In this document: positions 7,172 to 14,833 of the stretch, piece by piece
Position numbering within the stretch: the stretch's first letter is position 1
How the letters are laid out: each line of letters starts with the position of its first letter
Source of the DNA: VRUE01 sp035707825
GTDB taxonomy: Bacteria; Actinomycetota; Thermoleophilia; Solirubrobacterales; 70-9
Length of the DNA stretch: 24,891 nucleotides
Direction of reading: 5' to 3'
Assembly: GCA_035707825.1 (NCBI GenBank)
Contig: DASSTR010000020.1
Location: 1-24,891 of the forward strand
Program-made: the position numbers and the translations under genes
Notes under the pieces: model-generated
The model's input: only the letters and a program-made list of their open reading frames with translations
The model's database searches: none
What the model was told of the DNA's origin: nothing

Positions 7172-8317
7172 CTACATCTCCACTCTCGTTCCGGGCGCCT
7201 TCTCCCAGGTGCCGGGCGGGCCGCCGCGGAGCCTGTCCCAGAGCCCGACGGCGATCGCGGCGGTGGTCATCGTGTAGTAGCGCGCGATGCGCAGAGGGGC
7301 GGCCGGAAGGCGGCGGCCGAGCAGGGCGGCGGCCAGAAAGGCGAGCTGAGCCGCGAGGGCGGCGGTGTAGACCCAGCCCTCGCCGAGCAGGACCAGGTTC
7401 GCCGCCAGGGCGCCGAGGTGCAGGAAGGGCGTCAGGTAGCGCAGCAGCCGATGCGAGGCCAGCTCCAGGGCGTAGAGCGGCGGGTAGCCGCGCGGCGCCA
7501 GCATCCCTTCCCCGGCGACGATGTCCCAGAGGCCGACCATCATGCGGCGTTTGCGGGCGAACTCGCCCTCCAGCGTCGGCACCATCCTCTCCTCGGCGCG
7601 CGCCGCCGGGACATAGATCGAGCGCAGCCCCCGCTTTGCCAGCAGGAAGGGGAAGGAGAGGTCATGGCTGCCCGAGGCGCGCAGCGGGACGTAGGCCTCG
7701 CGGCGCACCGCGTAGATCGCACCGTTGCCCGCAGTCACCCCGGCGAGGTCGGACTCCATCTCCCTGACCGCCATCTCGTAGCGCCAGTAGGCGCCCTCGA
7801 GATTGCCGCCGCCCGCATCGACGAAGCGGACCTGGCCGCAGACGTAGGCGACCGCCGGCTCGGCGAACGGCTCGGCGAGGCGCCGCAGGGCGCCGGCGTC
7901 CCAAACGCTGTTGGCGTCCGAGAAGGCGAGGATCTCTCCCGAAGCCTCCGCGGCGGCGGCGTTCTGGGCCGCCGTCTTGCCGCTGCGGGGAAGGTCGAGG
8001 ACGAGGTCGGCCCCCGCGGCTCGGGCCCGCTCCACCGTGGCGTCGGAGGAGCCGTCGGAGGCGACGATCACCTGCAGCCGCTCGCGCGGGTACTCGAGCG
8101 CCAGCGCATTGGCGACCTTGGCGGCGATCACGTCCTCCTCGTCGTAGGCGGCGACGATCAGGGAGACGGCCGGCCTGTGCTCTGCTCCCGCGTCCGCCAT
8201 GCGGGGCTCGACCCTGGAGCGGCTCCTCGTCAGCGCCCAGAGCAGCAGCGGGTAGCCGAGGTGGGTGTAGAAGATCAGCCCCAGGCAGGCCCAGAAGACG
8301 ATCGCCGCCGCGGTCAC
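7172..8317 (-). CDS. Membrane-bound family 2 glycosyltransferase
   Basis: The 381-residue protein has an N-terminal membrane helix (about 4-28), then a GT-A domain. That domain holds SLIVAAYDEED (52-62), ASDGSSDAT (86-94, nucleotide binding), FSDANSVWD (132-140, DxD-type metal site), a TAGNGAIYAVRREA acceptor loop and KRRMMVGLWD in the place of the Q/RxxRW box. Three or so C-terminal membrane helices follow (about 285-360). This layout is shared with processive synthases and with single-step membrane GTs, and I cannot decide between them. The start GTG (8315-8317) overlaps the GT4 stop as GTGA and has GGAGG about 8 nt upstream. A much longer reading reaching 9160 only overlays the GT4 gene. 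Confidence 0.9.
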   Translation of the reverse strand: MTAAAIVFWACLGLIFYTHLGYPLLLWALTRSRSRVEPRMADAGAEHRPAVSLIVAAYDEEDVIAAKVANALALEYPRERLQVIVASDGSSDATVERARAAGADLVLDLPRSGKTAAQNAAAAEASGEILAFSDANSVWDAGALRRLAEPFAEPAVAYVCGQVRFVDAGGGNLEGAYWRYEMAVREMESDLAGVTAGNGAIYAVRREAYVPLRASGSHDLSFPFLLAKRGLRSIYVPAARAEERMVPTLEGEFARKRRMMVGLWDIVAGEGMLAPRGYPPLYALELASHRLLRYLTPFLHLGALAANLVLLGEGWVYTAALAAQLAFLAAALLGRRLPAAPLRIARYYTMTTAAIAVGLWDRLRGGPPGTWEKAPGTRVEM

Positions 8318-9453
8318 TTCCGCTCCTCCCGCGGTTCGCCCTCCAGCAGTTCGCGGTAGAGGTCCAGCGTCAGCCGCGCCGCGCGGTCCCAGGAGAAGGG
8401 CCCGGTCGCGGCCCGGAGCGCCGCCTCGGTGAGCTCCGCCCGCGCGGCTTCGTCGGCGACCAGCTCCCGCAGGGCCCCCCGCAGGGCCCCGGGGTCCTCG
8501 GGAGCCACCAGCCGCGCCGCGCCCTCCCCGGCAACCTCGGGGAAGCCGCCCACGGCGCTCAGAACCATCGGCTTGCCGAATGCGAGCCCGGAGTACAGGA
8601 CGCCCGAGTGCTCGGCGTCGCGGTAGGGCAGCACGAGGACGTCGGCGCGGCGGAAGATCGGCGGCATCTCCGCCTCCTCGACGAAGCGGGTCAGGAAGCG
8701 CACGCGGCCCCCGGCCGCGGCCGCGAGGCGGCGCAGGGGCTCCACGTCCATGCGGGGGTTGCCGACGATCCAGAGCTCGGCGCCCTCGAGGCCGGTGAAG
8801 GCCTCCAGCAGGACGTCGAGCCCCTTGTAGGGGCGCAGGAGGCCGAAGAAGAGGATCACCGGGCCCTCGGCGCCCTCGAGCTCCTCGGGCAGCGGCTTTT
8901 CCTCCGGCAAGGCGGTCAGGTAGTCGAAGGCGCCGTGGGGGATCGTGCGCACCCGGGCCGGGTCGATCCCGAGCTGGTCCCGCAGCCGCGCGGCGCCGTG
9001 CTCGGAATGAGCGACGACGGCATCCATGCGGGAGAGGACGCGGCGGGCCCGGGAGAGCTGCCGGTGGCTCGCGCCCGGGGGGGCGATGTAGTGGGCGGTC
9101 ATCACCCGCGGGCGGCGGGAAGGCAGCAGCAGGGCGTCGAGCACCGGCACGGTGAGCCACTGGTAGTGGACGACGTCGGCGTCGAGGGCGGAGCGCAGGC
9201 GCAGCATGTCGGGAACGTGCTCGGCGAGCTTGAAGGCGCGGCGCGCGGGCGCGTCGAGGCCGCGGGCGGCGCTGCGGCGATAGAAGCGCTCCTCGACCCC
9301 GTACCCGCGGGCAGCCGGCACGGGGCCGTAGAGAAACCGGCTGGTGAGCAGCTCCACATCGGCGCCGGCGCCGGCGAGGGCCGCCGCGAGGGCGCGGTCG
9401 TAGGGAGGCGTGAACGCCGAGGGATCGACCAGTTGCACTCTTACCTGAGTCAT
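8314..9453 (-). CDS. Family 4 glycosyltransferase (GT-B fold)
   Basis: This 379-residue GT-B enzyme has an acceptor lobe with DADVVHYQWLTVPV and VVAHSEHGAARL, and a donor lobe with ILFFGLLRPYKGLDVLLEAF and LWIVGNP. The donor-sugar loop is EHSGVLYSGLAFGKPMVLSAVGGFPEV, and its phosphate-contacting turn is typical of GT4. It would add a sugar from an NDP-sugar to the growing lipid-linked glycan. I chose ATG 9451-9453; GATAAT (minus-strand reading of 9463-9468) lies 9 nt upstream and no Shine-Dalgarno is present. It is the first gene of the operon running to 4180 and is coupled to the next gene by a GTGA overlap. It diverges from the GT2 at 9477 across only 23 bp. Confidence 0.9.
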   Translation of the reverse strand: MTQVRVQLVDPSAFTPPYDRALAAALAGAGADVELLTSRFLYGPVPAARGYGVEERFYRRSAARGLDAPARRAFKLAEHVPDMLRLRSALDADVVHYQWLTVPVLDALLLPSRRPRVMTAHYIAPPGASHRQLSRARRVLSRMDAVVAHSEHGAARLRDQLGIDPARVRTIPHGAFDYLTALPEEKPLPEELEGAEGPVILFFGLLRPYKGLDVLLEAFTGLEGAELWIVGNPRMDVEPLRRLAAAAGGRVRFLTRFVEEAEMPPIFRRADVLVLPYRDAEHSGVLYSGLAFGKPMVLSAVGGFPEVAGEGAARLVAPEDPGALRGALRELVADEAARAELTEAALRAATGPFSWDRAARLTLDLYRELLEGEPREERK

Positions 9454-9476
9454 GCGCCGCCGATTATCGTGGCGGC
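9454..9476. promoter_or_regulatory. 23-bp divergent promoter with 7-9-7 palindrome between two glycosyltransferase genes
   Basis: CGCCGCC (9455-9461) and GGCGGCG (9471-9477) are perfect inverted repeats around a 9-bp AT-richer core. The core provides GATAAT for the leftward gene (9468-9463 on the minus strand, 9 nt before its ATG). It also provides TATCGT for the rightward gene (9465-9470, 6 nt before its GTG). The two -10-like boxes overlap. No good -35 was found on either side, so promoter strength is uncertain. Confidence 0.45.
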
Positions 9477-10394
9477 GTGGCACCCACGCTCTCCTACTGC
9501 GTTGTGAACACGAACGGCCGCGGGCACCTGCTCGCCTGCCTCGAGGCGATCTCGCGCACCCACCCCGAGGGCATCGAGAGCGAGGTGTTGGTGCTGGACA
9601 ACGCCTCCGACGACGGTTCTGCCGAGGCGGTGCGCACCGGCTGGAAGGAGGTCCGGCTGATCGCGCGGGACTCCCGGGCGGGCAAGGCGGAGAACGACTC
9701 GACGCTGCTGCGCGAGGCGAAGGGCCGCTACTGCCTGCTGCTGAACGAGGACTCCGAGCTGCAGCCGGGGGCGGCGGCGGCGCTGGTCGGCGCGCTGGAG
9801 GACGACCCGCGCGCCGGGGCGGCCGGTGCGCGGCTGCTCGACTCGGCCGGGCAGCCGGTGCCCTGCGCGTGGCGCTTCCCGGGGGTCGGCACTGCGGCCG
9901 TGGGGGCGCTGTTCCTGCACCGCCGCTTCACCGTGCAGAGCGGCGGCGATGAGACCCGGGCCGTCGACTGGGCGCAGTCGAGCGCCCTGCTCGTGCGGCG
10001 GGAGGCGGCCGAGGAGGTCGGATACCTCGACCCCGACTTCTTCGTCTACTACGACGAGTGCGACTTCGCCCGGCGGCTGGCCGACGCCGGCTGGCCGACC
10101 CTCTACGTGCCGGCGGCGCGCGCCATCCACCACGACCAGCTCTCGACCGACCTCGGCGCCGGCCTGCCTCGGATCGTCGAATTCCACCGCAACCGCGATC
10201 TCTACATGCGCAAGCACCATTCCGGCGCGGCGGCGATCGCGGTGCGAGTCCTCACCGCCTGGTCATACGCCCTGCGGGCGCTGGCGGCCGCCGCGATGCC
10301 CAACCGCCCGGCGCGCGTCTACTGGGCCCACGCCCGCCAGGCCCTCCTCCCCAACCGCGGAACGGCAATCAGAGACCTCGCCAAAAAGCCCTGA
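9477..10394 (+). CDS. Family 2 glycosyltransferase (rhamnosyltransferase-like)
   Basis: This 305-residue soluble GT-A enzyme opens with LSYCVVNTNGRGHLLACLEAI, where members usually have VVNYNG. It then shows VLDNASDDGS, a LLLNEDSEL metal site in place of the usual NPDxE, SSALLVRREAAEEVG and the FFVYYDECDFARRL box typical of rhamnosyltransferase-like members. It would transfer a sugar to the lipid-linked glycan. The start is GTG 9477; translation of the first codons gives the expected N-terminus. No ribosome site exists because the gene begins 23 bp from the divergent GT4, so the message is probably leaderless. It is the only plus-strand gene within the glycan locus. Its stop lies 4 bp from the flippase stop on the other strand. 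Confidence 0.9.
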   Translation: MAPTLSYCVVNTNGRGHLLACLEAISRTHPEGIESEVLVLDNASDDGSAEAVRTGWKEVRLIARDSRAGKAENDSTLLREAKGRYCLLLNEDSELQPGAAAALVGALEDDPRAGAAGARLLDSAGQPVPCAWRFPGVGTAAVGALFLHRRFTVQSGGDETRAVDWAQSSALLVRREAAEEVGYLDPDFFVYYDECDFARRLADAGWPTLYVPAARAIHHDQLSTDLGAGLPRIVEFHRNRDLYMRKHHSGAAAIAVRVLTAWSYALRALAAAAMPNRPARVYWAHARQALLPNRGTAIRDLAKKP

Positions 10395-10398
10395 CGAG

Positions 10399-11958
10399 TC
10401 AAAGACGAGCATCTTCATCGATGAGCTCAGCCTCGTAGGCCTCGGGGAGAGAGCCGTCCACCGCCGGCGGCCGTGCTCCCGCCTCGCGCAGGCGGTCCAC
10501 GAGGGCGCGCGGATGGCGCAGGAGGGCCAGCCAGCCCCGCTCCTCGGCGGTGAAGAAGCCGCTCGCCATCAGTAGGACGGGATAGGCGAGCCAGAGCAGC
10601 GCCCGCGCCCCCAGGCCCGCGGCGCCCTCGGTGGGCAGCAGCAGCTCGCCGAAGAGGACCAGCGCGGCGGCGATGAGGACGACCCGGGCCAGCCGCAGCC
10701 ATTCGTAGGGGACCGGGAACAGCCGCTGCGTGAACCCGTACATCAGCGCCAGCACGACCAGATATGAGGCGACGAGGGCGATGCCGGCGCCGACGATTCC
10801 CAGCGGGGGGACCAGCGCCAGGTTGAGGCCGATATTCACAACCAGGGCGGCGATCGTGGCCGGGAAGTTGAGCTCGGTGCGGCCCGTGCGGCCGAGGATC
10901 ACCAGCAGCACCATGTAGAGCGCGTAGAGGGTGACGCCGGTGGAGACCAGGCCGATCGCTTCGTAGGAGTCGAAGAACCGCGGCGCCGCCAGCGCCTGCA
11001 CGATCCAGCGCGAGAAGAGCCACATCCCGCAGACGACCCAGGTGCAGCAGGCGGAGAACCAGGTCACCACCGCCGCGTAGACCACCTTCGCCTCGTCGTC
11101 GTCGCGGATCGAATAGGCAAGGGGGGGCCAGGCGAGCTGGAAGCCGCGCACGAGCACGTTGACCCCCTGGGCGAACTTGACCGCGATCGAGTAGAGGCCC
11201 ACGGCGCCGGCGCCGGCGACCCGCAGGATGATCAGGCGGTCGGCGAAGTTGAGCAGGTAGAGGGAGAGCTCGGCCGGCATCGTCGGCAGGCCGAAGCGCA
11301 GCAGGCGGTGCAGGAGGACCCGGTCGAACCAGAGCGATAGGCGCCGGCGGTGGACGAAGAGCAGCCCGAGGACGAAGGCGCCGCCGGTGGCATAGCTGCC
11401 GACCAGCAGCCCCCGGGCGCCCTCGTCCTTACCGACGACGAGCACCACCGTCACCGCGATCGTCGCCAGCACGCTGAGGATCGTGGTCAGGAAATAGGGG
11501 CGGGCGCGCTCTTCGAGCCGGAAGATGGTGAGCAGGTACTCGTAGAGGGTCAGGACCCAGAGGCCGCCGATCGAGATCCGCGCCAGTTCGGTGGCCTGCG
11601 CCAGATCGGCGGCGCGGGGATCGAGCAGCGCTTCGGCGATCGGCTCGGCGAAGGGCAGCGCGACCAGGGCAGCCGCGGTGGCGAACCAGAAGAGGGCGGC
11701 GAACGATGTCGATACGACCTTGGCGGGGCTCTCGTCCTCCTGGTAGTAGAAGCGCAGCAGGGCCTCGATCGCGCCCAGCCGGATGACGATGCTCGCCGCG
11801 ACGACGGCCGCGAACATCACCTCCGCGTTCCCGTAGTCGGACTTGGTCAGGTAGCGCGTGTAGAGCGGCAGCAGCGCGACCGCGATCACCTTCGAGAGGA
11901 CGCTGGCGGCGGTGTAAGCGGTGCCGGTCGTCGCCAGGCGGCGCAGGTATCCGGACAT
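10399..11958 (-). CDS. Wzx-type polysaccharide flippase (MOP superfamily)
   Basis: The 519-residue protein is almost entirely membrane helices, about 12 to 14. It begins with the typical GTAYTAASVLSKVIAVALLPLYTRYLTKSDYGNAEVMF. This N-terminal helix with its LxxxxxRYL-DYG turn is a hallmark of polysaccharide flippases of the MOP exporter superfamily. It should move undecaprenyl-linked oligosaccharide from the inner to the outer face of the membrane. A hydrophilic tail rich in Asp/Glu follows the last helix. The ATG (11956-11958) lies 33 bp after the stop of the ligase gene; I see no clear ribosome site. It is the last gene of the 16.7-to-10.4 kb operon. Confidence 0.92.
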   Translation of the reverse strand: MSGYLRRLATTGTAYTAASVLSKVIAVALLPLYTRYLTKSDYGNAEVMFAAVVAASIVIRLGAIEALLRFYYQEDESPAKVVSTSFAALFWFATAAALVALPFAEPIAEALLDPRAADLAQATELARISIGGLWVLTLYEYLLTIFRLEERARPYFLTTILSVLATIAVTVVLVVGKDEGARGLLVGSYATGGAFVLGLLFVHRRRLSLWFDRVLLHRLLRFGLPTMPAELSLYLLNFADRLIILRVAGAGAVGLYSIAVKFAQGVNVLVRGFQLAWPPLAYSIRDDDEAKVVYAAVVTWFSACCTWVVCGMWLFSRWIVQALAAPRFFDSYEAIGLVSTGVTLYALYMVLLVILGRTGRTELNFPATIAALVVNIGLNLALVPPLGIVGAGIALVASYLVVLALMYGFTQRLFPVPYEWLRLARVVLIAAALVLFGELLLPTEGAAGLGARALLWLAYPVLLMASGFFTAEERGWLALLRHPRALVDRLREAGARPPAVDGSLPEAYEAELIDEDARL

Positions 11959-11991
11959 CAGAGGGCTCGCCGCGAGTTCATTGAGCCGAGC

Positions 11992-13464
11992 CTACGTCGA
12001 GGAACGGACCGGGCGTTCCAAGGCCGCCAGCGACCCACCCAGCGCCAGCAGCACCCAGGCGATCGGGTCCTCGTAGAAACCGGCGTAGGCCATCGTGTGA
12101 ACCAGCAGGGCGACGAAGGCGGCCAAGATCGCCGGGCGCTCGGGCCCGGCTCGAGCGCCGATCGTGCCCGATGCCATCGTCCAGAGGGCCACGCCGATCA
12201 GAGCGGCGTAGGCGGCCAGGCCGATCAGGCCCTGCTCGGCCGCCACCGTGATCGGCTCGGTGTGGGAGACCGACACCGGCGCTTCCCCCCCAGCCGCCAC
12301 ATGTTCGCGGTAAGCGTGGGGGAAGGCGCCGGACCCGTAGCCCCATATCGGCCGCTGTCCAAAGAGCCGCGCCCCTCCCGAAACGAGATTGCAGCGGCCG
12401 CCGGTGTCGACGTTGCAGCGATCGGGAGTCAGCTTCGAGGCGCCACCGGCGAAGAGGACGATCGCTATCCCGAGGAACGCGCCGACGCCGACCGCGGCGA
12501 GCGTCCAGCGCAGGCTCCAGCGCAGGCCGGCGAGGACCGCCAGCCCCACCAGCAGAGCGGCGAAGCTCGACTGGGAGAAGGTCGGGACGAGGCCGAACCA
12601 GAGCACCGCGATCAGGCCTGTGAGCAGGGCGGCGGTACGGCGGTCGCGAGCCCACATCAAGGCCGCCATGACGAGCGTGATCGCCAGCGCCAGGTAGCGG
12701 CCGTAGATGTTGGGGTCCCAGAAGACCGAGTTGACGCGAAAGTAGGTGTGAAACTCGTTGGAGCGCATCACCTGGTCGTTCCAGAAGAGGCTCTGGCTCA
12801 GGTACTCGACCGTGCCGACGACCACGAACGCCACCGCCTCGACGACCACCACCGTGAGGGCGGCGCGGAGAAGCGCGCGGTCCCACCGCACCTCCCGCAG
12901 CAGGCCGTAGACGAGCGAAAAGGGCACGAAGAAGAAGCAGACGTTCTGCAGGCCTTTGGAGAAATCGGCCGAGTACAGGGTCTGCACCCCGTACAGCACA
13001 ACGACAGCTGCCAATACCCGCGGTAGCCATTGAGCCGCTGTTCCGGGGGAACTCACCGGCCCAGTGGTTCGGTCTCTGACGGCGGCGGCCGCTACGCCGC
13101 CGGCTATTACGAGGTAGAGAGGGACGAGGAGGTTGGCGGTTTCGCCGCCCGCTTCCAGCGGCACCCGGAAAGGGAGTGCGGCGACGATCGCCAGCGGCAG
13201 CAGGAGCGGCCAGCGGTAGAAGGTGGTGGCCAGCGCCGCGGCGGCTGCGACAGCGACCGCGGCCAGGGCGACGAGGCGCGCCGGATCGTGGCGCAGGTCG
13301 ACGATCGCCGCGGAGTGCCACTGGTCGCCGAGGATCAGCACCGGGACCAGGATCGCCGCCGCCAGCATCGCCGCGGCCCGTGTGCGGCCGGGCGGCAGGA
13401 GGATCGCGCCCGCCGCGGCCGCGGAGGCGGCCAGGATCCCAAGCCCCGCCAGCAGGTCGCTCAA
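11992..13464 (-). CDS. O-antigen ligase/polymerase-like membrane protein (Wzy_C)
   Basis: With the TTG start the protein is 490 residues, with around a dozen membrane helices. A large external loop follows the central helices and contains WGYGSGAFPHAYREHV and SHTEPITVAAEQGLIG. This His-containing segment is characteristic of the O-antigen ligase (WaaL) / Wzy_C family. It would polymerise repeat units or join glycan to a surface acceptor outside the membrane. WaaL cannot be separated from Wzy by sequence alone; in a Gram-positive-type cell a polymerase or cell-wall ligase role is likelier. The TTG (13462-13464) overlaps the upstream stop as TTGA and has GGGAG 7 nt before it. Longer readings to 13635 overlay the upstream gene. 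Confidence 0.85.
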   Translation of the reverse strand: MSDLLAGLGILAASAAAAGAILLPPGRTRAAAMLAAAILVPVLILGDQWHSAAIVDLRHDPARLVALAAVAVAAAAALATTFYRWPLLLPLAIVAALPFRVPLEAGGETANLLVPLYLVIAGGVAAAAVRDRTTGPVSSPGTAAQWLPRVLAAVVVLYGVQTLYSADFSKGLQNVCFFFVPFSLVYGLLREVRWDRALLRAALTVVVVEAVAFVVVGTVEYLSQSLFWNDQVMRSNEFHTYFRVNSVFWDPNIYGRYLALAITLVMAALMWARDRRTAALLTGLIAVLWFGLVPTFSQSSFAALLVGLAVLAGLRWSLRWTLAAVGVGAFLGIAIVLFAGGASKLTPDRCNVDTGGRCNLVSGGARLFGQRPIWGYGSGAFPHAYREHVAAGGEAPVSVSHTEPITVAAEQGLIGLAAYAALIGVALWTMASGTIGARAGPERPAILAAFVALLVHTMAYAGFYEDPIAWVLLALGGSLAALERPVRSST

Positions 13465-14063
13465 GGCGCCGCTCCCGACTCGGCCGCCTTGCAACCGGGC
13501 AGGGGCTTCTGGGCGGCGCGGTGCAGGAGGATCGCGCCGGGGGGTACGAGGGTGCGGTCCTGCCCGAGCAGTTTCACGCGCAGCTTGTAGCGGCCGGGCG
13601 GCGCGGTGCCGCCGGCGCGGCTTTGGCCCGCCCAATAGAAGGTGAAGAAGTGGTAGCGCTTCAGGTAGCGCTCGCGGGCCAGCGTGATCATCAGCCGCCC
13701 TCCCGGCTCCACCACCTGCACGATCGCCGTATCGGAGCGGGTGACGCGAAAGCGGATCCTGATCCGGTCGTTGCGGCAGTCGCCGTTCGGGGTGAAGGCC
13801 CGCACCGGTTCGCGGCGCTTCTTGGAGGCCGCGCCGCCTTCCTTGCCCGCGGGGGGAACAGGGGGCGGTGGGCCGCCTTCTCCCCCCTTGCCGGCGCCGG
13901 CATCAGGCGTCCCGCCCGTGTTCACCGCCCGGAAGGTGACGTGGTCGATGACGAGGGGGTCGCGCTTCAGCCGCTGCGACCAGGCAAAGGCCGCGACCGT
14001 GGCGAGGACGAGGAGCGCGAAGACGACCGGGACGGCGAAACCGTCAGCCGGCCGACGAGGCAT
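13461..14063 (-). CDS. Membrane-anchored FlgD-like Ig domain protein
   Basis: The 200-residue protein has a short basic N-terminus and a membrane helix (about 9-29). A Gly/Pro/Lys-rich linker (50-85) follows, then a beta-rich domain beginning AFTPNGDCRNDRIRI (89-103). AFTPNGD..ND is the opening of FlgD-like/CHU_C-type Ig domains, and PPGRYKLRVKL in the second half fits their later strands. The domain should lie outside the membrane. Two cysteines (Cys96 and one near the C-terminus) may form a disulfide. The function is unknown; coupling to the ligase-like gene by a TTGA overlap and to the LytR_C gene by a 20-nt overlap suggests the three products are made and perhaps act together. Confidence 0.75.
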   Translation of the reverse strand: MPRRPADGFAVPVVFALLVLATVAAFAWSQRLKRDPLVIDHVTFRAVNTGGTPDAGAGKGGEGGPPPPVPPAGKEGGAASKKRREPVRAFTPNGDCRNDRIRIRFRVTRSDTAIVQVVEPGGRLMITLARERYLKRYHFFTFYWAGQSRAGGTAPPGRYKLRVKLLGQDRTLVPPGAILLHRAAQKPLPGCKAAESGAAP

Positions 14064-14817
14064 TGTCCTCGCCGACGATCACCGAGACGGGTGCGCCGCC
14101 GGAGTCCGATTCGACATCGGTGGTCATCAACCGCACGTCCGAGATCCCCAGCTCCTTGGCGACCCGCCGCGCCTCGGGGGCGCTGCCACGCTCGAACATG
14201 ACGACGCTTTCTTCGAAGCTGGAGCTGCTGTTGGATACCGCCCCGAGCCTGAAGTGCTTGTTCTCGAGCTTTTCGCCGTACTCCTTGGCCAAGCCCGGGA
14301 CCGCGGTCCCGTTGAGCACCGTGACCTCGATTTCGCTCGGCTTCAACTTGGCGCTGTGCTGCGTCTTGCCGCCGCCGTTGCCGCTGTCGCCGCCGAAACC
14401 ATGCAGGGCGGCATAGGCGACGCCGCCCGTGACGAGCAGGGCGGCGAGGAAGATCCCGACCAGATAGAGCGGCTCGCTGAGGCGGCCCTGTGAGGAGAAG
14501 CGCTGGCGCAGCCGCTCGCCGCGGGTCAGTTCGGGCAGCCCCGCCTCCCGCCGGCGGCGCCGCTCCTCACGCAGATCGGCCGCCTCGTGCTCGGCGGTAC
14601 GCGCCTCCTCCAGGCGTCGCAGCTCCTCAGCCCGTTGGGCGGCGACGGCGGATGTCGCCTCCTTGCGCTCGGTATCGCGCTCCGGCGCCGATCCCGCCCA
14701 CTCGCGCAGGCGTCGAATATCGCGGCCCTGGGTAAACGAGAGCAGGGCAAGGACGGCGAGGCCGAGGAACGCGGCCAAGCCGGCGAAGGCGCCGATTTCC
14801 TGGATCACGTCAACCAA
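14044..14817 (-). CDS. Bitopic membrane protein with C-terminal LytR_C domain, no LCP domain
   Basis: This 257-residue protein has two membrane helices (about 9-28 and 117-139). Between them is a charged Arg/Glu-rich segment (45-95), probably coiled coil and cytoplasmic. The outer part is a LytR_C domain (about 162-250): VTVLNGTAVPGLAKEYGEKL and later VSVIVGED. LytR_C usually follows an LCP phosphotransferase domain that attaches glycans to peptidoglycan, but no LCP domain is present here. The ORF opens with TTG at 14817; GTG 14808 is an equally reasonable start, and neither has a Shine-Dalgarno. It begins 16 bp after the epimerase stop, and its 3' end overlaps the FlgD-like gene by 20 nt. 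A scaffolding or peptidoglycan-binding role for glycan attachment is inference. Confidence 0.78.
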   Translation of the reverse strand: MVDVIQEIGAFAGLAAFLGLAVLALLSFTQGRDIRRLREWAGSAPERDTERKEATSAVAAQRAEELRRLEEARTAEHEAADLREERRRRREAGLPELTRGERLRQRFSSQGRLSEPLYLVGIFLAALLVTGGVAYAALHGFGGDSGNGGGKTQHSAKLKPSEIEVTVLNGTAVPGLAKEYGEKLENKHFRLGAVSNSSSSFEESVVMFERGSAPEARRVAKELGISDVRLMTTDVESDSGGAPVSVIVGEDNASSAG

Positions 14818-14833
14818 AGTTGGCTGCGAGAGG

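Noticed and set aside
11350..13026. Plus-strand open frame (558 codons) antisense to the flippase and ligase genes
   Set aside because: The product is highly charged and low in complexity, while the minus strand encodes clear multi-helix membrane proteins. It is a composition artefact.
13030..14201. Plus-strand frames antisense to the ligase and FlgD-like genes
   Set aside because: They overlay minus-strand genes with membrane helices and domain motifs, and their translations are Arg/Ala/Gly-rich without recognisable features.
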